In this document: in pieces, positions 32,214-39,921 of the stretch
Layout of the letters: each line of letters begins with the position of its first letter
Position numbering within the stretch: the stretch's first letter is position 1
From: Bacteroidales bacterium
GTDB taxonomy: Bacteria > Bacteroidota > Bacteroidia > Bacteroidales > UBA932
DNA length: 64,000 nucleotides
Direction of reading: 5' to 3'
Assembly (NCBI GenBank): GCA_017427385.1
Contig: JAFRSW010000017.1
Span: 1-64,000 of the forward strand
Program-made: the position numbers and the translations under genes
The notes under the pieces: model-generated
Databases searched by the model: none
What the model was told of the DNA's origin: nothing
Seen by the model: the letters and a program-made list of their open reading frames with translations, nothing else

Positions 32214-33227
32214 CTAATTTTTTCTGGAAGCGTTGCCGACCTTCGGGGCATTGCCATTCTTGAGAATGACGATGCGGAAGATGTAGGACCAGACGCCGAG
32301 CACGATAACCAGCACTGCGTGGAGCTCGTGGCAGAGGGTTGCGAACAGCAGGCCGATTTCGTCGGTTGTACCATAGAGCCCCATCAGCGATACTTTAAGC
32401 AGGTAGTGGTATGCCCCGATGCCGCCCGGCACCGGCACCAGCGAGGCGATGTTTCCGAGCGATGCCACGAAGAGGCCGTCGGCCATCAGCGCCTGGGACA
32501 GTTGGGGGATAGCCTTGAGCACAAAGTAGCTCATCAGCATATACATCACCCAGATCATCACGGAATACAAAAGGAACAACACCTTGTTCTTCACCTGCGA
32601 GAAGGTCTTGAATCCTACCAGGAAGCCCTCCAGAATGCCGTTCATTCTTTCGAAAAACTTGCTGCGGCCACGAAGCTTGCGCACAAGTATCAGGAACACC
32701 GCGATGGCTACTACGATGAACACGAGTCCCCAGATGATGATGGTGTGAGACTTAAGGGGATGCCAGATGTTGTCTACGAAAAAGCCTCCGAAGCGTCCCC
32801 ATGCAAACACCAGTGAGAATACGAACATCAGCAGGATTGCCAGGATGTCCCACGCGCGCTCCATCATCACCGTGCCGAACACGGTCTGATAGGGCAGTTT
32901 GGAAGTGGTGAGAAGTGCGGTGCGGAGCAGGTCTCCTGAGCCAGGGAGAGCGATGCTCGCCATGCCACCGATGTTGTTGGCATCCCAGACCTTACCATAG
33001 TGGATATCGTTGTCGAGGGGATGTATGAGCTGGGTCCAGCGGAGAGCCCTGAACATCAGGGCAAGATATCCAACAACTAAATAAAGGGCTATCCAACCCC
33101 ATCGGGTGGCCTTAAGGCCTACCCAGAACTCATGCCAGTTGATGCCACGGAAAGCCAGCCAAACCAGTAATCCCGCCAGCCCGAAGGACAGCACATATTT
33201 CAGGATATTGAGCAGCTTTTTACTCAC
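32214..33227 (-). CDS. Flippase-like integral membrane protein (UPF0104 / AglD-MprF N-terminal type)
   Basis: The 337-residue protein has about seven or eight hydrophobic helices and the family motifs LFRALRWTQLIHPL, NNIGGMASIALPGSGDLLR and the C-terminal NIASLVPVPGGIGAYHYLL, seen in the lysyl-phosphatidylglycerol synthase transmembrane family and its YbhN relatives. Such proteins are thought to move or anchor lipid-linked groups; its substrate is not known. I prefer the GTG at 33227 as start, since the next upstream in-frame start (TTG at 33236) falls within a TAACTTTG promoter box. Confidence 0.85.
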   Translation of the reverse strand: MSKKLLNILKYVLSFGLAGLLVWLAFRGINWHEFWVGLKATRWGWIALYLVVGYLALMFRALRWTQLIHPLDNDIHYGKVWDANNIGGMASIALPGSGDLLRTALLTTSKLPYQTVFGTVMMERAWDILAILLMFVFSLVFAWGRFGGFFVDNIWHPLKSHTIIIWGLVFIVVAIAVFLILVRKLRGRSKFFERMNGILEGFLVGFKTFSQVKNKVLFLLYSVMIWVMYMLMSYFVLKAIPQLSQALMADGLFVASLGNIASLVPVPGGIGAYHYLLKVSLMGLYGTTDEIGLLFATLCHELHAVLVIVLGVWSYIFRIVILKNGNAPKVGNASRKN

Positions 33228-33233
33228 GGCACG

Positions 33234-33241
33234 CAAAGTTA
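33234..33241 (-). promoter_or_regulatory. -7 promoter box TAACTTTG for the flippase-like gene
   Basis: An exact TAnnTTTG match on the minus strand lies seven bases before the GTG at 33227, which implies a leader of only a few bases. Confidence 0.55.
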
Positions 33242-33264
33242 GTGAATATCCCGATATTTTATAT

Positions 33265-33272
33265 TATTTTTG
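33265..33272 (+). promoter_or_regulatory. -7 promoter box TATTTTTG for the PfkB kinase
   Basis: TATTTTTG matches TAnnTTTG and lies 20 bases before the ATG at 33292. Confidence 0.55.
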
Positions 33273-33291
33273 TTATCCAATAGAAAGAATT

Positions 33292-34290
33292 ATGAAGTCG
33301 ATCTTAGGAATAGGCAACGCCCTTACCGACATCCTGGCTATTTTGCCGGATGATACCCTCCTTAAAGAGTTCCATCTGCCCCTCGGCAGCATGCAGCACG
33401 TAGACATGGAAACCGGCGACCGCATCTGGTCCGCCCTCAAAGAGGTAGGCGTGAAGTACGTTCCCGGAGGATCGGCCGCCAACACCATCACCTGCACATC
33501 CATCTTCGGCATGCCATCCGGCTACATCGGAAAGATTGGTGACGACGAACTCGGCCAGCTTTTCAAGAGCACGATGGAGCAGTTCGGGGTGAAGACCACC
33601 ATGCTCCACAGCGAAAAATCTTCCGGCCGCTGCATGGTGTTCATCACCGGAGCCAACGCGGAGCGCACCTTCGCCGACTACATGGGCGCCGCGCTGGAGA
33701 TGGGTCCCGACGACCTCAAGCCCGAGTTCTTCGAGGGCTACGACTACTTCCATATCGAAGGCTATCTGGTTCAGAACCAGGAACTTATAGCCAGGGCGGT
33801 GCAGATGGCGAAAGATGCCGGATGCATCATCTCCATCGACATGGCTTCCTACAACGTAGTGGAGAGCAACAACGCCTTCCTCCATAATCTGGTAGACAAA
33901 TACGTGGACATCGTCTTCGCCAACGAGACGGAAAGTAGGGCGTTCACCAAGCTGGACGATGCTGTTGAAGGCCTCCGCGAACTTGCGAAACACTGCGAGA
34001 TAGCCGTGGTGAAGGTGGGTAAGGATGGCAGTTGGGTAAAGGATGGCGCCGAAGAGCACTTTATTCCCGCATGGCCGGCGAAGGCAATCGATGGCACCGG
34101 AGCGGGAGACACCTACGCAGCAGGCTTCCTCTATGCACACGCACTAGGCATGCCTCTCAAAGCCTGCGGCGAGATAGGATCCATAATCGCCGCCAAGGTG
34201 GTGGAAGTAGTGGGCACCAAGATTGACGTGCCCCGCTGGAGGGATGCAAAACTCGAAATCAAGGAACTGATTGCAAAAGTCAATGGCTAG
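33292..34290 (+). CDS. PfkB-family sugar/nucleoside kinase (adenosine-kinase-like)
   Basis: The 332-residue protein has the PfkB fold: GIGNALTDILA at the start, PGGSAANTITCTSIFG, GKIGDDELGQLF, and the catalytic signature DGTGAGDTYAAGFLYA near residue 268. The N-terminal region (MQHVDMETGDRIWSAL) resembles the adenosine kinase/inosine-guanosine kinase branch found in Bacteroidetes. The exact substrate cannot be assigned. I start it at the ATG at 33292, 20 bases after a promoter box. Its end overlaps the next gene by eight bases. Confidence 0.88.
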   Translation: MKSILGIGNALTDILAILPDDTLLKEFHLPLGSMQHVDMETGDRIWSALKEVGVKYVPGGSAANTITCTSIFGMPSGYIGKIGDDELGQLFKSTMEQFGVKTTMLHSEKSSGRCMVFITGANAERTFADYMGAALEMGPDDLKPEFFEGYDYFHIEGYLVQNQELIARAVQMAKDAGCIISIDMASYNVVESNNAFLHNLVDKYVDIVFANETESRAFTKLDDAVEGLRELAKHCEIAVVKVGKDGSWVKDGAEEHFIPAWPAKAIDGTGAGDTYAAGFLYAHALGMPLKACGEIGSIIAAKVVEVVGTKIDVPRWRDAKLEIKELIAKVNG

Positions 34291-34711
34291 TTTCCCCGCA
34301 AGTATCCTGATCCGTGCTTTCCGGAGCAAGAATCCCACGTCGCTGATGCGCCTCGCGGACATCTCCCAGGTGACCGTGCTCCTCGATGCCGATGCGGATG
34401 ACGCGGCAGCTGCGGAGGAAAAAGTCAAGAAATATTTCGCCAGGAAGGGTATCCAGCTGGTCGTATTCCCCGTGCGTCAGAAAAAACTCATCCGAGCCTA
34501 CCGCAACACCCAGGTGCTGCTTTCACTCGTTTCCGGCGACAACTGGCATCTCGAATATGTAATCCGCCGCAGCCGCGCCGTCTTCAAAATAGGCCGTACC
34601 CAGCTCCCCGGCGAACCCCTCGACCTCGTGGTCTCAGACCCGGAAGGCACGCACTTCCCCCAGACCGAAGTATTCGACCGCATGATGGATCTGGTGGAAT
34701 CATTCAAATAA
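34283..34711 (+). CDS. Small conserved-type protein of unknown function
   Basis: The 142-residue product is soluble and basic, with no signal peptide or membrane helix. It contains RLADISQVTVLLDADADDAAAAEE and a beta-alpha pattern around QLVVFPVRQKKLIRAYRNTQ and SGDNWHLEYVIRRSRAVFKIGR. It resembles a small family present across Bacteroidetes (possibly DUF6913), but I do not recognise a function. I use the ATG at 34283; an in-frame ATG at 34271 overlaps the kinase gene further. It is probably cotranscribed with the kinase upstream and the exporter-like gene 12 bases downstream. Confidence 0.7.
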   Translation: MASFPASILIRAFRSKNPTSLMRLADISQVTVLLDADADDAAAAEEKVKKYFARKGIQLVVFPVRQKKLIRAYRNTQVLLSLVSGDNWHLEYVIRRSRAVFKIGRTQLPGEPLDLVVSDPEGTHFPQTEVFDRMMDLVESFK

Positions 34712-34723
34712 TCATTCAGTACG

Positions 34724-35200
34724 ATGCTTAAAAAATACATCATAGTCTTCCTGATTTCCATGGTGCCGCTTATCGAACTACGCGGAGCCATACTCTATGC
34801 GGTGGGGTTCGAACTTCCGATATGGCCTTCCTGTCTGGTTGCGGTGCTCGGCAACATGCTGCCTGTGCCCTTCATCTTCCTGTTTGCCAGGAGGATACTC
34901 GAATGGGGCAAGGATAAGAAAGTGATTGGCGGATTCTTCCGCTGGTGCCTGGAAAAAGGGGACAAGGCCAGGGTCAAGCTGGAATCGAAGGCCGGGCGCG
35001 GCCTCTACATCGCACTGCTGCTTTTCGTGGGCATCCCGCTCCCCGGTACGGGCGCCTGGACAGGCACCCTGGCGGCCAGTTTCCTGAACATGGATTTCAA
35101 GAAGAGCGTGCTTTACGTTCTTCTGGGAGTGCTGCTAGCTGGCGTGATTATGTTGATTGCTTCCCTCGGTGTTTTCGGGGCGATCTCCCTTGCTAAATAG
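34724..35200 (+). CDS. Small multidrug-export-like membrane protein (COG2426/PF06695 type)
   Basis: The 158-residue protein has four hydrophobic segments. The opening MVPLIELRGAILYAVGFELP and the central FVGIPLPGTGAWTGTLAASFL are the family signatures. The family name is historical; direct evidence of drug export is weak and the true substrate is unknown. It overlaps the end of a convergent kinase gene by eight bases. Confidence 0.85.
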   Translation: MLKKYIIVFLISMVPLIELRGAILYAVGFELPIWPSCLVAVLGNMLPVPFIFLFARRILEWGKDKKVIGGFFRWCLEKGDKARVKLESKAGRGLYIALLLFVGIPLPGTGAWTGTLAASFLNMDFKKSVLYVLLGVLLAGVIMLIASLGVFGAISLAK

Positions 35201-36119
35201 AATCGGCGAAGCCCGGATCAACGTAGTTGTAGAGGCTGCCGCAGACGTTGGCAGAGAATTTCATTGCCGTGGGCACCAGAAGGGCCCAGTCATCTGCCGT
35301 GAGGCACCCCAGCCGCGCCTTGCCGAACCCGTTCTTCACCAGCGCGTAGATTATTCCGGCGTTGAAATTGTCCCCGGCACCGATGGTGGAGACTATCTTT
35401 TCCACCGGAGCGGTGGGGAAAACCCCGTGCACGCCTGGCGAGAAGACCTCGGCATCCTCCCCTCCCCGGGTGCAGATGAAGTTCCGGCAGAGTGGGGCGA
35501 TGTGTTCCCTGTACACCTTCGCCGCATCGCTGCTGCCGTACAGATATTCTATGTCCTCCGATGAGCCGCGAACGATGTCTGCCAGGGCAATATTAGCCTC
35601 GAATTTCGCGGGCTCTGCCGGATGATTCCTACGGAAATTGATATCGTAGTAGACAATTGCGCCCGCTTCTTTTGCGCGGGAGATGAATTCCCCGGCCTGG
35701 CGCCCGGTGACCGGGCTGACTGCGAAGAAAGACCCGAACAGAGCAATGTCGTCGGGATGTATGCGGGTGTCGGGCGTGCGGAAGGGAGGCAGATCCTTGT
35801 CCCTGTAGAACTCGTAGTGGGCGTTGTTGTTCTCGTCCAGCATGGCGAGCGACACCACGCTCTGCCCTTTCGCCAGCTTTATGCCCTCCGTGCTAACTCC
35901 GTTGGCGGCCATGAAATCCGCAACCATATCTGCAACATAGTCGTCTCCCACCTGCGATTCCATCAACAGCTGCACTTCCGGGAACTTCCTCCCAACCGTA
36001 CGCCCCAGTGAAATCATGGAATTGAAAACAGAGCCCCCAGGCACTGCCGCCTGCGGCTGCCCGCCCCGGAAGACTATGTCCAGGACCGTCTCGCCTATGC
36101 CTATAATTGTGCGTCTCAT
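35193..36119 (-). CDS. PfkB-family carbohydrate kinase (fructokinase-like)
   Basis: The 308-residue protein has GIGETVLDIVFRGGQPQAA, PGGSVFNSMISLGR, FYRDKDLPPFRT, and the catalytic motif STIGAGDNFNAGIIYAL near residue 250, as in fructokinase-type PfkB enzymes. I start it at the ATG at 36119; a longer frame extends upstream through a TATATTTG promoter box and is unlikely. It is divergent from the 36186 operon and convergent with the exporter-like gene. The substrate (fructose or another ketose or ribosyl sugar) is not resolved. Confidence 0.88.
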   Translation of the reverse strand: MRRTIIGIGETVLDIVFRGGQPQAAVPGGSVFNSMISLGRTVGRKFPEVQLLMESQVGDDYVADMVADFMAANGVSTEGIKLAKGQSVVSLAMLDENNNAHYEFYRDKDLPPFRTPDTRIHPDDIALFGSFFAVSPVTGRQAGEFISRAKEAGAIVYYDINFRRNHPAEPAKFEANIALADIVRGSSEDIEYLYGSSDAAKVYREHIAPLCRNFICTRGGEDAEVFSPGVHGVFPTAPVEKIVSTIGAGDNFNAGIIYALVKNGFGKARLGCLTADDWALLVPTAMKFSANVCGSLYNYVDPGFADSI

Positions 36120-36124
36120 ACGTA

Positions 36125-36132
36125 CAAATATA
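36125..36132 (-). promoter_or_regulatory. -7 promoter box TATATTTG for the PfkB kinase at 36119
   Basis: The minus strand reads TATATTTG and ends five bases before the start codon, so the message should be leaderless or nearly so. Confidence 0.6.
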
Positions 36133-36155
36133 GTGAATATGGACTGAAAAAAGAT

Positions 36156-36163
36156 TATATTTG
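36156..36163 (+). promoter_or_regulatory. -7 promoter box TATATTTG for the 36186-42399 operon
   Basis: An exact TAnnTTTG match lies 22 bases before the first start codon of the seven-gene run. It is the only such box noticed in the run, so all seven genes may share it. Confidence 0.6.
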
Positions 36164-36185
36164 TAGAATTCAACTACATATAACG

Positions 36186-36755
36186 ATGAAACGCACTCTG
36201 TTAACCATTATCCTGACCGTCGCTTCAGTGGTTGCCGCGAACGCCCAGACGATCGACTTTTCCCTCAACAGGGACCGCTACGAAGTCGGCATCAACCTGA
36301 GCCAGGTTGCCACAAACACCAAGTATTCAAGGCTCACTCTGGGCGGGAGCGTGATGGCATGGGGCGTCTATCTGGACGTCACCACGGCTTTGCCGCAGCA
36401 CAGATACGACAACACCGTCAGCGACACCAAATGGAACGACGACAAAGCGGTCCTTATCAATGCGGGATATCAGGTGCCGATTCTCAAATGGTTCAGAGTA
36501 ATGCCGCTGGTCGGATATATGCAGACGAACGAAGGCATCACGGATGCTTCCAAACTGAATTCCGAAGCAGACGAATCATCAATCACACTTTATCACCCTT
36601 ATAAAGTGACTCCCGGCTCCAGGACCCACTATTTCAACTTTGGCGGAGGCATTTCCGTGCAGCCGCTCAAGTGGTTCAGTATCAATCTGATATATACCCG
36701 CTATTCCATTCAGGGAGGGATAGGGATCTGCTTCACCTCTTTCGCACATGAATAA
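36186..36755 (+). CDS. Secreted beta-barrel-like protein, function unknown
   Basis: The 189-residue protein has a signal peptide (cleavage after AANAQ) and alternating hydrophobic beta strands (RYEVGINLSQVA, LTLGGSVMAWGVYLDV, FRVMPLVGYMQ, HYFNFGGGISVQPLKWFSIN), suggesting a small outer-membrane barrel or periplasmic beta protein. No named family is recognised. It is the first gene of the run with the VanX-like and alarmone genes, and its end overlaps the VanX-like gene by eight bases. Confidence 0.7.
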   Translation: MKRTLLTIILTVASVVAANAQTIDFSLNRDRYEVGINLSQVATNTKYSRLTLGGSVMAWGVYLDVTTALPQHRYDNTVSDTKWNDDKAVLINAGYQVPILKWFRVMPLVGYMQTNEGITDASKLNSEADESSITLYHPYKVTPGSRTHYFNFGGGISVQPLKWFSINLIYTRYSIQGGIGICFTSFAHE

Positions 36756-37437
36756 TTGCATCAAAATACTGCTGCTTGCCCTCCTGCTGTCCGGCTGCTG
36801 CCAGAGCAGGCAGGACAGGGCCTTCGAAAAGGCGTTCGTCAACATCACCGACGTAGTGCCGGACGTCATCCTGGAGATACGCTACTTCGGAACCTACAAC
36901 TTCGTGGGAACCCGCATCGACGGGTATCTTCAGCCCACCGCCCTGCTCACCAGGGAGGCAGCCACGGCCCTGAAGGAAGTCAGCGACGAGATGATCGCCA
37001 AGGGTTACCGCCTCAAGATTTATGATGCATACCGCCCCCAGTGTGCGGTGGATCACTTCGTGCGCTGGGCAGCCGACGTGCCCGACACGATGATGAAGCG
37101 CTACTTCTATCCGGATCTGGACAAAAGCGTGCTCTTCGAGCAGGATTACATAATGGCCAAGAGCGGCCACACCCGCGGTTCCACCGTAGACCTGACCCTC
37201 TTCGACATGAACACCGAAAAAGAAGTGGACATGGGCGGCACCTTCGACTGGTTCGGAGAGGAGAGCCATCCGGACTATAACGCCATTACCGAGCAGCAGT
37301 TCGCAAACCGCATGCTGCTTCGCGATGTGATGCTCCGCCACGGCTTCAAGCCCCTGGAAAGTGAATGGTGGCATTTCACCCTGGCCGATGAGCCTTATAA
37401 AGACACATATTTCAATCACCCTGTAACTCAACTCTGA
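36748..37437 (+). CDS. D-Ala-D-Ala dipeptidase of the VanX/DdpX type, lipoprotein
   Basis: VanX-type M15D zinc peptidases cleave free D-Ala-D-Ala. The 229-residue protein has the zinc motif SGHTRGSTVDLTLFD (His and Asp ligands) and the catalytic Glu and third ligand in ESEWWHFTL, plus IRYFGTYNFVG and KIYDAYRP. An N-terminal lipoprotein signal with Cys17 (LLSGC) places it in the periplasm or outer membrane, unlike the cytoplasmic VanX of resistance clusters. No vanA/vanH/vanRS genes are nearby, so a role in recycling or remodelling peptidoglycan is more likely than glycopeptide resistance. Confidence 0.9.
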   Translation: MNNCIKILLLALLLSGCCQSRQDRAFEKAFVNITDVVPDVILEIRYFGTYNFVGTRIDGYLQPTALLTREAATALKEVSDEMIAKGYRLKIYDAYRPQCAVDHFVRWAADVPDTMMKRYFYPDLDKSVLFEQDYIMAKSGHTRGSTVDLTLFDMNTEKEVDMGGTFDWFGEESHPDYNAITEQQFANRMLLRDVMLRHGFKPLESEWWHFTLADEPYKDTYFNHPVTQL

Positions 37438-38516
37438 TGGATACTCATTCACAGGAACTGCTGGAGCAGTATCGCAGCCTGCTGCCGATATATTCAAAGA
37501 TGGCGGAGATCATCCCCGAAAAGCTGAAGGGCTTTTTCGATGAGGCGGGGCTCATCGTAGCTGCCGTGGAACATCGCGTCAAGACGGAAGGATCCCTTAC
37601 CGGCAAGCTGCAGCTCAAAGGGGGCAAGTACTCCAGCATCTACGACATCACCGACATAATCGGGATTCGCGTCATCACCTTCTATATAGATGACGTGGAC
37701 AAGGTTGCATCCGTGCTGGAGCGCCTTTTCGAAATCGACTGGGAGAATTCCGTAGACAAGCGCAAGGCGCACGAGACAGACAGTTTCGGTTACCTGTCCC
37801 TTCACTACATCTGCCGCATCCCGGAAAGTGCATATACCGACCCTGAACACCCTGAGATCAATAAAATACGCTTCGAGGTGCAGATGCGCACAGTTCTCCA
37901 GCACGCATGGGCCAACATGAACCACGACACGGGCTACAAGAGCGGCGTGGAGATCCCTAAGGTGTACCTGCGCAACCTCAGCCGTCTGGCCGGCATGTTG
38001 GAGCTGGTGGACGACGAGTTCAGCCGCATCCGCCGGGAACTCGCCGACTACCGTCGCAAGGTGCAGCAGCTGGTAGCTTCCGGTAACCTTTCCGAGGTAG
38101 AACTGAATGGTGATTCTTTCCGCAGTTATCTCACCATCAAGCCTTTCGACCGGCTCAACCGCCGCATCGCCTCCATCAATCAGGCGGAGGTCCAGGATGT
38201 GGACCTGTCCAACTTCCTGCCCCTGTTCCAGGCCATGCGCTTCACCTCTCTCGGGGACATCCAGAATATGATAAAAGACTTCTCCGAGGCCGCTTATCAG
38301 ATCGCCTGCTTCCAGATAGGCCTGACGGACCTGGACATCCTTTCTTCCAGCGTAGCTCCGCAGAACCTCTGCACGGCCTACATCCTCAAGAACGGCGGCG
38401 GCAAGATGGGCCTGAAACTGATGCTGGACGAGCTGAACGGCCCCTCCGAGAGCAACGAGTATATGGCGGAGTTCCTGGTGGAGCAGAGCAAGGACCTGCC
38501 TTTCATGAATCAGTAG
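37437..38516 (+). CDS. Stand-alone RelA/SpoT-type alarmone synthetase with a C-terminal extension
   Basis: RelA/SpoT synthetase domains make (p)ppGpp from ATP and GDP/GTP. Residues about 40-190 carry the family motifs: EHRVKTEGSLTGKLQLKGGK, DITDIIGIRVITFYIDDV, FGYLSLHYICRI, and FEVQMRTVLQHAWANMNHD. There is no HD, TGS or ACT domain. The 359-residue length exceeds the 200-260 residues usual for small alarmone synthetases; the extra ~150 C-terminal residues are helical and unassigned. The start overlaps the upstream stop by one base and the HD gene follows three bases later. Confidence 0.87.
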   Translation: MDTHSQELLEQYRSLLPIYSKMAEIIPEKLKGFFDEAGLIVAAVEHRVKTEGSLTGKLQLKGGKYSSIYDITDIIGIRVITFYIDDVDKVASVLERLFEIDWENSVDKRKAHETDSFGYLSLHYICRIPESAYTDPEHPEINKIRFEVQMRTVLQHAWANMNHDTGYKSGVEIPKVYLRNLSRLAGMLELVDDEFSRIRRELADYRRKVQQLVASGNLSEVELNGDSFRSYLTIKPFDRLNRRIASINQAEVQDVDLSNFLPLFQAMRFTSLGDIQNMIKDFSEAAYQIACFQIGLTDLDILSSSVAPQNLCTAYILKNGGGKMGLKLMLDELNGPSESNEYMAEFLVEQSKDLPFMNQ

Positions 38517-38519
38517 CTT

Positions 38520-39104
38520 ATGGCGAACAAACCCCTGAATACAGATCTGCTGGACCGCGCGATAGTGTTCGCGGTCCGCGCCCATGCAGGCACCGAACGC
38601 CGCGGCAAGGGCTTCCCCTATATAGTCCATCCTATGGAGGCCGTTGCCATTGTGTCTACGATGACATCAGACCAGGAACTCCTGGCCGCTGCCGCCCTTC
38701 ACGATACGGTGGAAGATACGGACGTGACGGTGGAGGATCTCCGCAAGGAGTTCGGGAACCGCATCGCAGCGCTGGTGGCGGATGAGAGCGACGAGTTCGA
38801 GGCCGGGGTGAGTGAGGAGGATAGCTGGCACGCACGCAAGCAGGCCGCCATCGACCGTCTCGCGCGGGCCTCACACGATGCAAAGATGGTCGCCCTCGGT
38901 GACAAACTCTCCAACATGAGGGCCATCGCCCGCGACTATGCGGTGCAGGGAGAGGCCTTCTGGAACCTGTTCCACGTTACGGACCGCAGCGAGCACGAAT
39001 GGCACTACCGCGGCCTTGCCGATTCCCTCCGGGAGCTTTCGGACACATTCGCCTTTCAGGAATTTGAACAACTTATAAATCAGGTATTCGATGGACGCAA
39101 TTAA
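38520..39104 (+). CDS. HD-domain protein, probable small alarmone hydrolase (Mesh1-like)
   Basis: Small alarmone hydrolases remove pyrophosphate from (p)ppGpp using Mn. The 194-residue protein has the expected order: AVRAHAGTERRGKGFPYIVH (first His), ALHDTVEDTDVTVEDL (HD pair and ED diad), LRKEFGNRIAALVADES, and KMVALGDKLSNMRAIARD (last metal Asp region). It stands three bases after a synthetase-only gene, so the two activities of a classical Rel protein are split over adjacent genes. The end overlaps the next gene by 14 bases. Confidence 0.85.
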   Translation: MANKPLNTDLLDRAIVFAVRAHAGTERRGKGFPYIVHPMEAVAIVSTMTSDQELLAAAALHDTVEDTDVTVEDLRKEFGNRIAALVADESDEFEAGVSEEDSWHARKQAAIDRLARASHDAKMVALGDKLSNMRAIARDYAVQGEAFWNLFHVTDRSEHEWHYRGLADSLRELSDTFAFQEFEQLINQVFDGRN

Positions 39105-39921
39105 GATTTCCCTGAACGATTACATCCTATCCGGCGGCGGCGCCAACGGCGAGAGCTTCGACCACAAAACCGACCCTTCGGTGATGCTGAAGCTCTATTT
39201 CCCCGGCAAGATACAGCAGCCTCTGGACGAGATGAACCTCGCCCGCAAAGTGTACGAACTGGGCATCCCTACCCCGGAACCGGGAGAATACGTAGTTACG
39301 GAGGACGGCCGCTACGGCATACGCTTCAAGCGCATCGTGGGCAAGAAATCCTACTCCCGCGCCACGGCCGACGAGCCGGGGAAAGTCGGTCAATTCGCAG
39401 GAGAATTTGCACAGATGTGCCTGCAACTGCACTCAACGCATGTGGATACCAAAGCCTTTGAGAACGTAAAGGACCGTTATTATCGCCTGCTGGCAGAGAA
39501 CCCCTTCTTCACAACCGCCGAGAAGGACAAGCTAGGCAAGTTCATCGCTGACACTCCTGACGAAGATACGGCCATCCACGGCGACCTCCAGTTCAGCAAC
39601 GCCATATTCGTGGGCGACAAGCGTTACTTCATCGACCTTGGAGACTTCTGCTGGGGCAACCACCTGTTCGATGTCGGGATGGTCTATGTGTGCTGCTGCC
39701 TGAGCGACGAGCCCTTCATCCAGGAGACCTTCCACATGCCCAAGGCCCTTTCCATCCGCTTCTGGCAGGAGTTCGCTCCCGCTTATTTCGGCACGGACCG
39801 CAGCCTCAAGGACATAGAAGAAGAGATCGGGCCCTATGCAGGGCTCAAGACCATAATCATCGAGCGGGACACCAAGCGCCCCATGCCTGAATTCCGCGAA
39901 CAACTCCGCAGCGTATTATGA
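39091..39921 (+). CDS. Aminoglycoside-phosphotransferase-like kinase (TIGR02172 type)
   Basis: The 276-residue protein has a protein-kinase-like fold with the catalytic loop IHGDLQFSNAIF (Asp and Asn), the metal motif FIDLGDFCWGN, and the N-terminal nucleotide region SGGGANGESFDHKTD with PSVMLKLYF holding the probable Lys. It belongs with the APH-like family annotated TIGR02172, whose substrates are unknown. Despite the name, there is no reason to call it a drug-resistance gene. It lies between alarmone and partner-switching genes and overlaps both neighbours, so it probably acts in the same signalling unit. Confidence 0.8.
   Translation: MDAIKISLNDYILSGGGANGESFDHKTDPSVMLKLYFPGKIQQPLDEMNLARKVYELGIPTPEPGEYVVTEDGRYGIRFKRIVGKKSYSRATADEPGKVGQFAGEFAQMCLQLHSTHVDTKAFENVKDRYYRLLAENPFFTTAEKDKLGKFIADTPDEDTAIHGDLQFSNAIFVGDKRYFIDLGDFCWGNHLFDVGMVYVCCCLSDEPFIQETFHMPKALSIRFWQEFAPAYFGTDRSLKDIEEEIGPYAGLKTIIIERDTKRPMPEFREQLRSVL

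Noticed and set aside
36748..37437. Glycopeptide resistance gene (vanX)
   Set aside because: No ligase, reductase or regulator of a van cluster is present, and the protein is an exported lipoprotein.
39091..39921. Aminoglycoside resistance phosphotransferase
   Set aside because: Only the kinase fold is shared. The family has no proven drug substrate and the gene lies in a signalling operon.
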